NCBI GenBank assembly: GCA_910585725.1
Contig: CAJUFA010000019.1
Span: 1-63,102 of the forward strand
From: an uncultured Dorea sp.
GTDB taxonomy: Bacteria; Bacillota; Clostridia; Lachnospirales; Lachnospiraceae
Reading direction: 5' to 3'
Length of the DNA stretch: 63,102 bases
In this document: positions 1 through 8,825 of the stretch, piece by piece
Layout: every line of letters begins with the position of its first letter
How positions within the stretch are numbered: the stretch's first letter is position 1
The notes under the pieces: model-generated
Told to the model about the DNA's origin: nothing
Database searches by the model: none
What the model saw: the letters and a program-made list of their open reading frames with translations, nothing else
Translations under genes and position numbers: made by a program

Positions 1-595
1 CGGCATATAATTCCTCCAATGTAGGAGCCGTGTATTTCGACAGCCGCTTTTCTGCTCCCAGACGCAGCGCCGTAAAACCAGGGATATCAACGCCCTTTTC
101 TCGTAGCGCCGCGTCTGTCAACTCGGAGATATCCTCAGAAGACAATACTTCCCGCATAACCAGCGTATCAAATAGGTCGAAGCTTACCACGTCCGCCCGG
201 GCGATCTTCCGGTACAGCTCCTCCTTCGTCCCTCCGTTAATACCTGTAAAATCATAAGTAACACATTTTCTTTCCAGAAGATTTTTTCCTCTGATATCCA
301 TAAGCGCAATCTCACACTCCCGGCAGATATCGCCGATCTTCTTTGCAATCGCCTTACAGGACCCAGGGCGGGCAACCACAACGATCAGCTTCACACCCTC
401 GTCTATCGCCCGCGGCAGAGACATAATCTTTTTCCCGAAAAGCTCTCCGCTTTCCTGAAAACTATCCAGCAGACCTATAACCTCAAACTGACCTTCAAAC
501 GAAAGGAGCGCCTTTTGTGTCTCCGTCCCTAATCCATATAAGACAATCTTCTCACCGTAATATTCTTGAAACAGATGATCTTTTTCTAATGACAT
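1..595 (-). CDS. HAD-superfamily hydrolase of polysaccharide loci (partial, C-terminus outside window)
   Basis: The reading frame runs from ATG at 595 to the left edge without a stop, giving 198 residues. AGGAGGGAG lies 8 nt before the ATG. Residues about 15-100 form a Rossmann-like segment (KIVLYGLGTETQKALLSF) of the kind repeated across this locus. Residues about 135-150 contain DLFDTLV, the HAD motif I aspartate pair. Proteins with this order (COG5610-like predicted HAD hydrolases) are common beside glycosyltransferases, but their substrate is not known. It is the last gene seen in the heptose operon, 46 nt after the GT4 gene. The remaining HAD motifs lie off the window, so catalytic competence cannot be judged. 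Confidence 0.75.
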   Translation of the reverse strand, partial: MSLEKDHLFQEYYGEKIVLYGLGTETQKALLSFEGQFEVIGLLDSFQESGELFGKKIMSLPRAIDEGVKLIVVVARPGSCKAIAKKIGDICRECEIALMDIRGKNLLERKCVTYDFTGINGGTKEELYRKIARADVVSFDLFDTLVMREVLSSEDISELTDAALREKGVDIPGFTALRLGAEKRLSKYTAPTLEELYA

Positions 596-641
596 AGGTT
601 CGCTCCCTCCTACTCGCCTACTGCTTTTATTCTTATTTCCA

Positions 642-2036
642 TTATATTTGATTTTTAATAAGGTTCATAAGGCGATGTTCAAAGGCTTCCATCGAGAAAT
701 ATTTTTCATACACGATTCTCGCATTCCTGCCTGTTTGTTCAATCTGATCTTTATGTTCCACACACCATTTTATCTTCTCAGCCAACTCACCGGCATCTTC
801 ATTCCGGAACAGCCACCCCTCCGCGCCGTCACGAATATAACCTGCCGTCCCGACTGCATCAGATATTACGGCGGGAATCCCGCTTCTCATGGCCTCTGTA
901 ACTGCCGCCGGCATAGGGTCTTCCCTCGACGGGCATACCAGGACGTCCATTCTGTCAAAGATTTTATCAAACTCTTCCGTATCCAACGCTCCCGTCATTA
1001 TAACTTCCGGCATATGCTCGATCTCCTGCCTGATATCCGAAGCCATCGCAGACGTATCCTTTCCAATGATATAAACCTGCAACCCCTCTCTTATATGTTC
1101 CGGAAGCTGTCGGATCGCCCTGATCAGAATGTCCTGCCCTTTTCTTTTCTCAACATATCCGATCACTGCAAAGCAAACTTTCAGATGTAAATCTCTTCGT
1201 TCTGCAGATTCTTTGTCCTTTGTCCCGTAAAGAAGTTCCTCGATCTCAAACTGCGGCGCCAATTCGTGCATCGCCTTTCCCGGAACGCTGCCTACTGATA
1301 CGATTTTAAGACGATCCTGCGGAATACTTCGAAGCCTGTCTGCATTTACACCGCCATAGAAAAAGGCCGAATCATGAAGCCACCACACCACAGGCACATT
1401 ACAGTCCCTCTTTGACAAAAATACATAGAAATTAATCGTATTGCATATCAACAGCCCGAATCCCTGTATCCAGCTTATCTCTTCCATGGTATCTACCTGC
1501 AGGTTTGCGTCGACGATCACCGGTATCCCTGCGTCTTCTATTTCATGCCTCAATTCACCGTCCAGCATAGACGCAAACACCACAGGGTAACCATTCTTCA
1601 TTAACATCTTTCCTGCGCTGAATAACACCTTTGCCGGACCTCCGACACGCAGCATATCTGTGGATAAGAGCAGGATGGTCTCTTTCTTTTTATCAGGATC
1701 GCCGCATATCTGCCGCGCCCTTTCTGAAATATCCGCCGGATAAACCGGTTTTCTCCCTTTCAGAAAATCATGCAAGTCATAAAAATGCAGGATATCTTTC
1801 TCCTCTACTTTTAATCCTATAAGCTGCCTCTTCATCTCTTTTACATAAAAGCTCAGGATCACTATTTTTTCATAAGGAAGCTCTACCGCCTCCTTAGGGG
1901 ACATGACCTTGATTCCGTCCACTTCTGTTCCCTGCTTCTGCGGCGAGTTATCCATGAGCGCCAGGATTTCTTCCTGTGCCAGCCACTTCTTATATCTTTC
2001 ATAATAATCCCCGGCGCCAAAAATAAGTATCTTCAT
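642..2036 (-). CDS. GT4-type glycosyltransferase with N-terminal Rossmann-like module
   Basis: 464 residues. Residues 1-95 are a Rossmann-like module starting MKILIFGAGDYYERYKKWL. Residues about 110-464 form a GT-B transferase: the Glyco_transf_4-like half carries RVGGPAKVLF, and the C-terminal GT1/GT4 half carries GYVEKRKGQDILIRAI and CPSREDPMPAAVTEAM, the E-x7-E type nucleotide-sugar site. It should transfer a sugar from an NDP donor to the growing glycan at the cytoplasmic membrane face. AAAGGG about 9 nt before the ATG lies inside the end of gmhA, so translation is probably coupled. Position directly after the heptose genes makes a heptosyltransferase plausible, but donor and linkage are not readable. 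Confidence 0.85.
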   Translation of the reverse strand: MKILIFGAGDYYERYKKWLAQEEILALMDNSPQKQGTEVDGIKVMSPKEAVELPYEKIVILSFYVKEMKRQLIGLKVEEKDILHFYDLHDFLKGRKPVYPADISERARQICGDPDKKKETILLLSTDMLRVGGPAKVLFSAGKMLMKNGYPVVFASMLDGELRHEIEDAGIPVIVDANLQVDTMEEISWIQGFGLLICNTINFYVFLSKRDCNVPVVWWLHDSAFFYGGVNADRLRSIPQDRLKIVSVGSVPGKAMHELAPQFEIEELLYGTKDKESAERRDLHLKVCFAVIGYVEKRKGQDILIRAIRQLPEHIREGLQVYIIGKDTSAMASDIRQEIEHMPEVIMTGALDTEEFDKIFDRMDVLVCPSREDPMPAAVTEAMRSGIPAVISDAVGTAGYIRDGAEGWLFRNEDAGELAEKIKWCVEHKDQIEQTGRNARIVYEKYFSMEAFEHRLMNLIKNQI

Positions 2037-2039
2037 CTG

Positions 2040-2621
2040 TCAGCACCCTTTCATCCCGGAAAGGATGAACATCATCATATGGTTCAGGATCAGATGCACA
2101 TCCTCTACAATCTGCATATTGTCCACTTTTACATGGATGTTGTGTTTCGCAAGTTCTTTCAGCTTACCTCCGCTGTATCCGGTAAATGCGATTGTCTCCG
2201 CCCCTGACTCATTCGCGTATCGGAATGCCCTTAAAAGATTCTCGGAATTACCGCTTCCGGAAATCCCTATCACTACATCTCCCTTTTTCAGCTTGTTTTT
2301 CAGAGGGACGACAAAGATCTCGTCATACCCTATGTCATTTGCGATCGCCATCATCATCGGCACATTGTCGCTTAAACATTCTATATCATACTTGACCTTC
2401 TGGTCATAGCTGATCCCCTTATTAAAATCACATTCCAGGTGCGAAGCAGTCGACGCGCTCCCTCCGTTTCCGCAGATAAAGATCCGCCTGCCGTTGATAC
2501 GCGCATCTTCCAGGATATTCATAACCTCATTGATCTCATCCGGAGAAAGCAGGTCCAGAACCTCTTTCTCCATGGAAATGTAACGCTCTATCTTACCTCT
2601 ATAGTCTTCCAAATTAATCAC
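2040..2621 (-). CDS. gmhA: phosphoheptose isomerase (sedoheptulose-7-phosphate isomerase)
   Basis: 193 residues, the usual GmhA length. It is a SIS-domain isomerase converting sedoheptulose 7-phosphate to D-glycero-D-manno-heptose 7-phosphate. Visible motifs are FICGNGGSASTASHLECDF (sugar-phosphate loop, residues about 48-67), GISGSGNSENLLRAF (about 118-132) and QIVEDVHLILNHMM near the end, which holds the conserved Glu/His region. It overlaps the small upstream membrane ORF by 8 nt. The start is uncertain: GTG at 2621 is used, while TTG three codons later has a better spaced AAAGGTGA. Its partners hddA, hddC-gmhB and an epimerase lie just upstream in the same operon. Confidence 0.9.
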   Translation of the reverse strand: MINLEDYRGKIERYISMEKEVLDLLSPDEINEVMNILEDARINGRRIFICGNGGSASTASHLECDFNKGISYDQKVKYDIECLSDNVPMMMAIANDIGYDEIFVVPLKNKLKKGDVVIGISGSGNSENLLRAFRYANESGAETIAFTGYSGGKLKELAKHNIHVKVDNMQIVEDVHLILNHMMMFILSGMKGC

Positions 2622-2835
2622 CTTTCTCTTTTTTCTGCCACTCTAATAACAGCTCTCTATTCCAATACTTTTCTATCATCCGTGTCAGGAAGCCTGCCGC
2701 CGCAAATAGTAAGCAATGAAATACTAACCCTCGGCTACGGCGTATAGAACCGTATCGTACCAGGAAAATGAATAGTGCCTCAGATAAAACTGATACTCCG
2801 AACAATAATTCAGGAGCAATGCCGGAATTTCCCAT
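2614..2835 (-). CDS. small two-helix membrane protein of unknown function
   Basis: 73 residues. I do not recognise the family. Two hydrophobic stretches are visible (ELLFGVSVLSEALFIFLVRY and GLVFHCLLFAAAGFLTRMI), followed by a basic tail rich in Lys, Glu and Arg (WQKKEKGD). AAAGGA sits 5-6 nt before ATG, the ORF starts 8 nt after the stop of the hddC-gmhB fusion, and its end overlaps gmhA by 8 nt. That packing argues for a translated gene. A small integral protein among soluble sugar-nucleotide enzymes could tether them to the membrane, but this is only inference. Confidence 0.55.
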   Translation of the reverse strand: MGNSGIAPELLFGVSVLSEALFIFLVRYGSIRRSRGLVFHCLLFAAAGFLTRMIEKYWNRELLLEWQKKEKGD

Positions 2836-2842
2836 ATATCCT

Positions 2843-4228
2843 TTATCTCAGATCTTCTGCACTTAAAATATAATCTACCGCCTCTTCAAGACCGTCCACC
2901 ACACAGTCCGGCTCTGCTTTATATTTCCCGTCCTTTCCTGCTTGTCCTGTTCTAACCAGAATCGTCTTAAGTCCTGCATTGATCCCCGTCTGTATATCCA
3001 CGGTGCTGTCCCCCACCATGTACGACTCGGAAAGGTCAATATGATATCTTTTTGCCATATCTTGGATCATTCCGACCGCCGGTTTCCTACAATTACATGC
3101 AACCTTATATGCCGGATTTTCCTCCGGGTAGCCCCGCTCCGGATGATGCGGACAGAATGCAATGTCGTCCAAATATGCTCCCTCATTACCCAATAATGTC
3201 TGCATCTTCCTGTGAATCCGTTCCACATCTTCTATTCCGCACATTCCGCGGGCCACAACAGGCTGGTTCGTTACGACAACCGCAAGGAAACCGGATTCGT
3301 TTATCCTTCTGATCGCTTTCGCCGCATTATCTTCCAGTTCAAAATCCTTTTCATCACTGATTAGTCCTTTAAAACGGTTGACCGTACCGTCTCTGTCCAG
3401 AAATATGCATCTCTGTTTTTTATCGAGACATTTCTTTTCCCAAATCCCGGCTGCCTGTTCCATAGCAGCTTTCTTAAACCGATCCGGAGTCCCCGCGTCT
3501 TTCACATATTCTGACGTATGATATCCATACACTTCCTTCTGTTCGATCAGCCCGGACAATATATCCTTTTCCAGATCCATTTTCCGGGGGCTACTGAACA
3601 TTTCCATAATTCTTCCAGATAAGATATACACTCCTGCGTTCACGCAGTTGTCATACCAGTAATCTCTCACCTGATTCTTAGGGTCTATTCCCGTCACCCG
3701 CCCCTTTTCATCAACAATCAGTAAATCCGAATCAAAAGGATGCGCATTGGGATGTACCAATACGCTTACTGTTCCCTTATGCTTTTCGTGATAATCAATC
3801 ATACGGTTCCAATCTATCTCAATCATGACGTCCCCAAAAACCAGCAGAAAATTGTTTATTTTTCCGCTATCTGTCTTCGCTTTATCTTTTAGGTAATAAA
3901 GCGCTCCTGCCGAACCCAGCGGTTCCTTTTCCTGAATATAGGAAATATTAACGCCAAGACTTGTCCCATCGCCGAAGTATTCCGTAATCTTTTCCCCAAG
4001 ATACCCTATGATGATTACAAATTCTCTGATTCCATACCGCGCTATATTTTCAATTTGCCATTGAATCATAGGTTTGTCGTTCAGCATGAGCATCGGTTTG
4101 GGAATCTGATCCTTAGTCAATTCCCGCATCCGCGTACCTTTGCCGCCTGCCTGTATAACCGCTGTATAATTCTTCATTTCCTGCCGGTTTTTCATCTGGT
4201 GTGAACCATCTGTCCTCATTGTTCTCAT
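2843..4228 (-). CDS. heptose-1-phosphate guanylyltransferase / heptose bisphosphate 7-phosphatase fusion (HddC-GmhB)
   Basis: 461 residues with two enzymes in one chain. Residues about 20-255 are a nucleotidyltransferase with AVIQAGGKGTRMRELT and the downstream Lys in IPKPMLML, plus LLVFGDVMIEIDW for metal and sugar binding. Residues about 275-460 are a HAD phosphatase of the GmhB type, with FLDRDGTVNRFKGLI (motif I), VVTNQPVVARGM, the Zn-loop pattern CPHHPERG and CNCRKP, and MVGDSTVDI (motif IV). Together they would dephosphorylate heptose 1,7-bisphosphate and activate the product, most likely with GTP. The ATG overlaps the upstream epimerase stop (ATGA). An in-frame ATG a few codons later (MKNRQEMKN) is an alternative start. 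Confidence 0.85.
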   Translation of the reverse strand: MRTMRTDGSHQMKNRQEMKNYTAVIQAGGKGTRMRELTKDQIPKPMLMLNDKPMIQWQIENIARYGIREFVIIIGYLGEKITEYFGDGTSLGVNISYIQEKEPLGSAGALYYLKDKAKTDSGKINNFLLVFGDVMIEIDWNRMIDYHEKHKGTVSVLVHPNAHPFDSDLLIVDEKGRVTGIDPKNQVRDYWYDNCVNAGVYILSGRIMEMFSSPRKMDLEKDILSGLIEQKEVYGYHTSEYVKDAGTPDRFKKAAMEQAAGIWEKKCLDKKQRCIFLDRDGTVNRFKGLISDEKDFELEDNAAKAIRRINESGFLAVVVTNQPVVARGMCGIEDVERIHRKMQTLLGNEGAYLDDIAFCPHHPERGYPEENPAYKVACNCRKPAVGMIQDMAKRYHIDLSESYMVGDSTVDIQTGINAGLKTILVRTGQAGKDGKYKAEPDCVVDGLEEAVDYILSAEDLR

Positions 4229-5160
4229 ATGTTATTTCGAACCGTCCTTTGCACCGCTTCGTCTGAGGTGAGCTTCGCGCTCCATCCCGCCGCATGAATC
4301 TTGTCTGTGCAGTACCGGAACCTCGGCACGTCGCCTTTCCATCCGCCTTCTCCTCCTGTATAGCTGTACCTTACATGGTCTAATCCCATCTCTTCACAGA
4401 CGATATCCGCGATACGCGTTACACCGGTCTCTCCCTCTGCGCCCACGTTATACAAAGTAACCCCCGGCTGCCGGGTATCCTTGAATCTCATAATGGCGTC
4501 GACTAAATCGGCAACATAGATATAAGGCTTTGTCTGCCGCCCATCTCCTAAGATTTCCAGATGTTTCGGGTCTTTCCTTAATTTATTGATAAAATCAAAA
4601 ACAACTCCGTGAGTAAGCCTCGGCCCGATTACGTTCGGGAAACGGAATATCAGAGCTTCCATATCATTCATATAAGAAAACGCACTGATCAACGCTTCGC
4701 TTCCCAGTTTCGCCGCGCCATAATAGGAAATCGGCGCCAGTCCCGCCGTATCCTCATCTAAAAGCACGTCTCTTTTATCCCCGTAAACTGCGGAGGTTGA
4801 AGCAAAAAACAGCTTTTTTACACCATGTTCTCTCATACATGAAAGAATCTGAAAGGTTGTCGTATATGTGTTTTTATACTCTACCTCTGGTTTGGAACCG
4901 CTTGCCTGAATATCCGAATTCGCCGCAAGATGGAATACATAATCCGGTCTCTCCTCCGCGAATACCCTGCAAAGCCCGGATAATTCGGTGGCATCCGTCT
5001 CATAGACTTTAAACCTGCTGTTCTTTTCTAAATGCTCGATATTCTTCTTTGTCCCCAGGGAAAAATTGTCTATACAGACCACATGGTTTCCTTCCTTAAG
5101 TAAGGCGTCGCACAAATGACTCCCTATAAATCCAGCTCCGCCGACCACTAACGCTCTCAT
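4225..5160 (-). CDS. extended-SDR NAD-dependent sugar-nucleotide epimerase/dehydratase
   Basis: 311 residues from ATG 5160, which has GGGAGG 8 nt upstream and overlaps the kinase stop as ATGA. The N-terminus has the NAD-binding glycine motif (LVVGGAGFIGSHLCDALL). The catalytic triad is visible as FFASTSAVYGD (Ser/Thr region) and YYGAAK (Tyr-x3-Lys). Family members epimerise or dehydrate NDP-sugars such as UDP-glucose, ADP-heptose or GDP-heptose. Its position between hddA and hddC-gmhB suggests it modifies the GDP-D-glycero-D-manno-heptose made by its neighbours, perhaps to an epimer or 6-deoxy form. The exact reaction cannot be read from sequence. Confidence 0.85.
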   Translation of the reverse strand: MRALVVGGAGFIGSHLCDALLKEGNHVVCIDNFSLGTKKNIEHLEKNSRFKVYETDATELSGLCRVFAEERPDYVFHLAANSDIQASGSKPEVEYKNTYTTTFQILSCMREHGVKKLFFASTSAVYGDKRDVLLDEDTAGLAPISYYGAAKLGSEALISAFSYMNDMEALIFRFPNVIGPRLTHGVVFDFINKLRKDPKHLEILGDGRQTKPYIYVADLVDAIMRFKDTRQPGVTLYNVGAEGETGVTRIADIVCEEMGLDHVRYSYTGGEGGWKGDVPRFRYCTDKIHAAGWSAKLTSDEAVQRTVRNNI

Positions 5161-6152
5161 CTTGCATCCTCCCAATATTTGTCGCCGATATAAACCACTG
5201 AACTGCCGTCATGCTCAAACTGGAACGGAAACGGCCTCAGGTGCAGTTTCTCCCGAAGAAGCGCCTGTTTCTCTTTCGGACAATAGAATAATAAGAAACC
5301 TCCGCCTCCGGCTCCCAGAAGCTTCCCTCCGGACGCCCCGTTCCTTCTTGCGCAGTCATACAGCTCGTCAATCTTAGAACTGGAGATACTCCCGGCCAGT
5401 TCCCGTTTTTTCCTCCACCCTTCATCCAGGATGGCTCCGATATCATCTGTCTGATTCTCTTCTAAAGACTGCTTCATAGCTCCGGCTAATTCGCACATAC
5501 GGATTAAATTCCCCGTTTTATCAGCCTGCGTAAGATTCCGCTTCTGCTCTGACAGGATCTTATTCGCATCGTGTGTGATCCCGGTATAGAACATCACAAG
5601 GTTCTCCTGTAACTGTTTTATGGTTGTCCCTCTGGTAATAATCGGTTCAACAGATACCGTATCATCTTTATAGAACGTAATAAAATTCAAGCCCCCGAAA
5701 GCAGCCGCATACTGATCCTGCTTCCCGATCGGCGCTCCTAATTTCTCAATCTCTACCTTACAGGCTTCCTCTGCCAGCTTCCCTTTGGATATATACTTCC
5801 CCTTGTAACAGGCCAGCGTATGGAGCAGTCCCACCGTGAAGGAACTGGAAGAACCAAGCCCTGTCCCGCTTGGTATATCTGCTGTGCTGCCTATCTCCAC
5901 CCCGCTGATATGCTGTTCGTTCAGTACACAGTGGAAAATCGAATGTCGGATATCATTGATATCTTCTACGATCTCGTTCTGGGAATATTTAAGAGCCGTC
6001 CTGCTCTCGTCAAAATATGGATGGATGGTAAGATACATGTAGCGGTTGATCGTCGTACTTAATACACAGCCGCCGTGCTCCCTGTAAAAATCCGCCATAT
6101 CGCTGCCGCCGCCGCAGAAACTGATGCGAAACGGAGTTTTGGTAATTATCAT
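5157..6152 (-). CDS. hddA: D-glycero-alpha-D-manno-heptose 7-phosphate kinase (GHMP family)
   Basis: 331 residues. It phosphorylates heptose 7-phosphate at C1 in the alpha configuration to give the 1,7-bisphosphate of the GDP-heptose route. The N-terminus reads TKTPFRISFCGGGSDM, typical of HddA. The GHMP ATP loop is DIPSGTGLGSSSSFTVG at residues about 92-108, and the C-terminal glycine motif is GASGGKLLGAGGGGF. The ATG has AAAGGAGA about 9 nt upstream. It is the first gene of the heptose group and has its own candidate promoter, so this block may be transcribed separately from the glycosyltransferases before it. Confidence 0.9.
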   Translation of the reverse strand: MIITKTPFRISFCGGGSDMADFYREHGGCVLSTTINRYMYLTIHPYFDESRTALKYSQNEIVEDINDIRHSIFHCVLNEQHISGVEIGSTADIPSGTGLGSSSSFTVGLLHTLACYKGKYISKGKLAEEACKVEIEKLGAPIGKQDQYAAAFGGLNFITFYKDDTVSVEPIITRGTTIKQLQENLVMFYTGITHDANKILSEQKRNLTQADKTGNLIRMCELAGAMKQSLEENQTDDIGAILDEGWRKKRELAGSISSSKIDELYDCARRNGASGGKLLGAGGGGFLLFYCPKEKQALLREKLHLRPFPFQFEHDGSSVVYIGDKYWEDAR

Positions 6153-6170
6153 CTTGCTCTGTCTCCTTTT

Positions 6171-6200
6171 TCTATATCTTTCTATATCTTTCTATATCCG
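6171..6200. repeat. three 10-bp tandem repeats in the hddA leader
   Basis: The + strand carries TCTATATCTT twice and then TCTATATCCG. On the coding strand the unit reads AAGATATAGA. The array spans the predicted -10 region and runs up to the ribosome site, so a gain or loss of a unit would change the promoter or leader length. Confidence 0.75.
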
Positions 6201-6212
6201 GCCAATTGTCAA
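6183..6212 (-). promoter_or_regulatory. candidate promoter of the heptose operon (hddA)
   Basis: On the minus strand a perfect -35 box TTGACA (6212-6207) is followed after 18 nt by GATATA (6188-6183). The -10 lies inside a 10-bp tandem repeat, so neighbouring repeat units offer alternative -10-like boxes. The start codon of hddA is about 30 nt further on. Confidence 0.5.
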
Positions 6213-6282
6213 ACATTTATTCTCATACCTTTGCCATTCTGACCAATATGTTAATATTAAATATCTAAGGTATAATTAATAT

Positions 6283-7473
6283 CTAAGTACGGATGATTCT
6301 TGGTTTTTCCCAGATAATCTTCCCCTCTTCTACGCCTAATTCTCTTAATTCATCTTTTATATTTCTATATAATTCCTCCGGTTCTACCGCAATAATTACA
6401 GCATCATAGGGAATCTCCAGGATATGCTCCGGCGGACAGACCTCGTATGCCGTATCTGTCATGCAGGACCAGCTTTTATCTGCCAACGCGGCAACCTCTG
6501 CATAGGATCCGCTTTTCAGGCAGTTATAGTAACATCTGCCTACAACTCCCGCTCCGTAAATTACCACCCTACTTCCCGCCTTAACTAACTCGTAGGGGAA
6601 AATATATCCTACCGAAAGGCCGTACACTTCCCTTAAAGCATGCATCAGCCCGCCCCAGACGAGCTGATTAACGCCTGCCTGGTTCTTATCTCCGATACGC
6701 CGTTCCTTAACTTGTTTATCCAAGTAATTCTTTAGCGCCAGTAATTGCGTAAACGACTCCATATCAAAACTCGTAGACATCGATTTCTCATGTATCCTGT
6801 AATGATAAAGGAAGCAGTCTGTAACCACCATCTTTCTCACCAGTGGTACATAGCTGAAAAACCACGCATAATCTTCCCCATGGACAATACCTTGACCGAC
6901 GCCTCTTATGACGGCCGCTAACAGGTCTCGGCGGAATAATTTCCCGCAGGCATTTCCTGCGATCCCCATCTCGCCCGCCGTCCAGTCGTACAGCATCCTT
7001 TCAGGAATATGATCTTCTGTCACGTGATATGTCCCTGGTAATAGGCTCCCGCACTTTCGGAAACTAAACCTTCCCTTATCACACGTCAGACCGGAGACAA
7101 CCAGATCAATATCTTCCATAGTCTCCGCAGCCTGAATAAATTTCTTAAACAGCCCTTCTTCAATCCAGTCGTCACTGTCTACGAAGGTTACATATTCCGC
7201 TTCAGCTGCCTCTACGCCCCTCTTCCTGGATTCCAGCAAGCCTTTATTTTCCTGATGGATTACCCTGATTTGTCCGTGCTGGTCCGCATATTTATCTGCA
7301 CAATTGTCCGCATATTTATCACATAACTCACCGGAAAAGTCCGTGGAACCGTCGTTGATTAAGATCACTTCCATGTCTTTCGTCTTCTGCCGCATTATAC
7401 TTTCGACACACTGCCTGATATATTTTTCCATATTATATACCGGCACTATGATTGATAATTTTAGATTGTTCAT
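6283..7473 (-). CDS. GT2 glycosyltransferase with C-terminal Rossmann-like module
   Basis: 396 residues. Residues about 5-210 are a GT-A family 2 domain: SIIVPVYNMEKYIRQCVESI, then ILINDGSTD, and the metal-binding YVTFVDSDDWIEEG. The C-terminal 95 residues begin SRVVIYGAGVVGRCYYNCL and form the Rossmann-like module shared across the locus, here at the C-terminus. The ATG overlaps the stop of the preceding GT2 gene (ATGA) and GGAGG lies 4 nt before it, so the two are translationally coupled. It presumably adds one sugar to the repeat unit; donor and acceptor are unknown. Confidence 0.85.
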   Translation of the reverse strand: MNNLKLSIIVPVYNMEKYIRQCVESIMRQKTKDMEVILINDGSTDFSGELCDKYADNCADKYADQHGQIRVIHQENKGLLESRKRGVEAAEAEYVTFVDSDDWIEEGLFKKFIQAAETMEDIDLVVSGLTCDKGRFSFRKCGSLLPGTYHVTEDHIPERMLYDWTAGEMGIAGNACGKLFRRDLLAAVIRGVGQGIVHGEDYAWFFSYVPLVRKMVVTDCFLYHYRIHEKSMSTSFDMESFTQLLALKNYLDKQVKERRIGDKNQAGVNQLVWGGLMHALREVYGLSVGYIFPYELVKAGSRVVIYGAGVVGRCYYNCLKSGSYAEVAALADKSWSCMTDTAYEVCPPEHILEIPYDAVIIAVEPEELYRNIKDELRELGVEEGKIIWEKPRIIRT

Positions 7474-8825
7474 AAGACCTCCGTCTGAAAAAAGAATATG
7501 ATATTATCTCTTAATATTTTTTTTATCGGTATCCTTAACGTCAGCAATTCTGACCGGATTTCTTCATAATATTCATATGCCGATACCAGAATACAATCAT
7601 ATTCCTGTCGGATTAGTTCCTCTTTATCATAGGTCTGACATATATGCCCCCCTACAGAATAAGACTTTTTTTCTTTATCAACAATTCCAAGTAGCTCCCA
7701 ACTGCTTAACACGCTTTTATGTAATTCCTGATACCGTCCTAAAGTCCTATGTCCCCTTTCTCCAAACCCATATAAAAAGAACTTTACTTTTTCTGCCTGT
7801 CTCCTACTGATCCATCTGTCATTCTCTTCGATTACTCTCTTTAGTCTGCTCTTATAGTTATCGCTCTCTATCTCCCCTGACGGGAACTCATATAATTCCT
7901 TTGGCGGATCGACGATATTAGACATATCGATAATATTTCTCCATCTCCGTAAAATGATTTTTATCAACATATTCTTCTGGCAGTCCTCTAGCTGTTCTGC
8001 TGCTTCTTTCATTCTATGGAGAAATTCGTATTGAGCGATTAGAAATCCCCCGCAATCTCCAATATCATCGGCCGTTATCTGCGACAAGTGATAAGTCCTT
8101 GCCAATAACCATTTCTTGTCATCACGTATATGGATTCCGAATAATGTCTTAATGTAAATTGACGCGCTATTGATATCCGAATCATTCACTTTTAGTACAT
8201 TGACATTACTTAGATTATCCGCATGTACTCTATATTTTAGAAGTATATCCGGCATAACGGATAATCGTTTACAAACCGCCAACCTTGTCCACATATCGTA
8301 ATCTTCCGCAAAAACTTGACGGTATGACCATCCCTCATCAAATACCGACCTTCTGAACATTATCGTCGGATGACAGATCGGATTGTCAAAAAGTAACTCA
8401 AATTTTACCTCTTCGTATGTAAATGATTTAACTTCTTTTTTTAAACCATTTCCCCTTTCATTAATAAGTATATAAGACGATGCCGCTACATCTATCTCCG
8501 GGTTATCTTCCATGTACTCTACCTGCCGCATTATCCTCTCCGGAAATGCCACGTCGTCCGCATCCATCCGTGCAATATATTGTCCCTCAGCTTTAACAAT
8601 ACCAAAATTCAGTGCATTTGCAACACCGCTTTTTTCCTGATAAAAATAACGGATTCTTTCATCTTGAACCGCCAGAAGTATTTCCTTTATTTCATTTTGA
8701 TCATCGGAAGAATCTATGATGATAATCTCCAGATTTCGGTAAGTCTGATTGCAGATACTATCAAGAGATTCTTTGAAATACAGTTTGCCCGAAACCGGCA
8801 TAACAATAGAAACCAAATCTGACAT
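7470..8825 (-). CDS. GT2 glycosyltransferase with C-terminal Rossmann-like module
   Basis: 451 residues. The GT-A domain (about 1-230) shows SIVMPVSGKLYFKESLDSI, IIIIDSSDD and YIARMDADDVAFPERI, the DxD-like metal site. A helical linker (about 230-330) follows. The C-terminal part begins VKFFLYGFGERGHRTLGRY and ends with the beta strands typical of the shared module. GGAGGTG sits 6 nt before the ATG at 8825, next to the stop of the RgpF-like gene. It is chained to the following GT2 gene by a 4-nt overlap. Sugar specificity is unknown. Confidence 0.85.
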   Translation of the reverse strand: MSDLVSIVMPVSGKLYFKESLDSICNQTYRNLEIIIIDSSDDQNEIKEILLAVQDERIRYFYQEKSGVANALNFGIVKAEGQYIARMDADDVAFPERIMRQVEYMEDNPEIDVAASSYILINERGNGLKKEVKSFTYEEVKFELLFDNPICHPTIMFRRSVFDEGWSYRQVFAEDYDMWTRLAVCKRLSVMPDILLKYRVHADNLSNVNVLKVNDSDINSASIYIKTLFGIHIRDDKKWLLARTYHLSQITADDIGDCGGFLIAQYEFLHRMKEAAEQLEDCQKNMLIKIILRRWRNIIDMSNIVDPPKELYEFPSGEIESDNYKSRLKRVIEENDRWISRRQAEKVKFFLYGFGERGHRTLGRYQELHKSVLSSWELLGIVDKEKKSYSVGGHICQTYDKEELIRQEYDCILVSAYEYYEEIRSELLTLRIPIKKILRDNIIFFFQTEVL

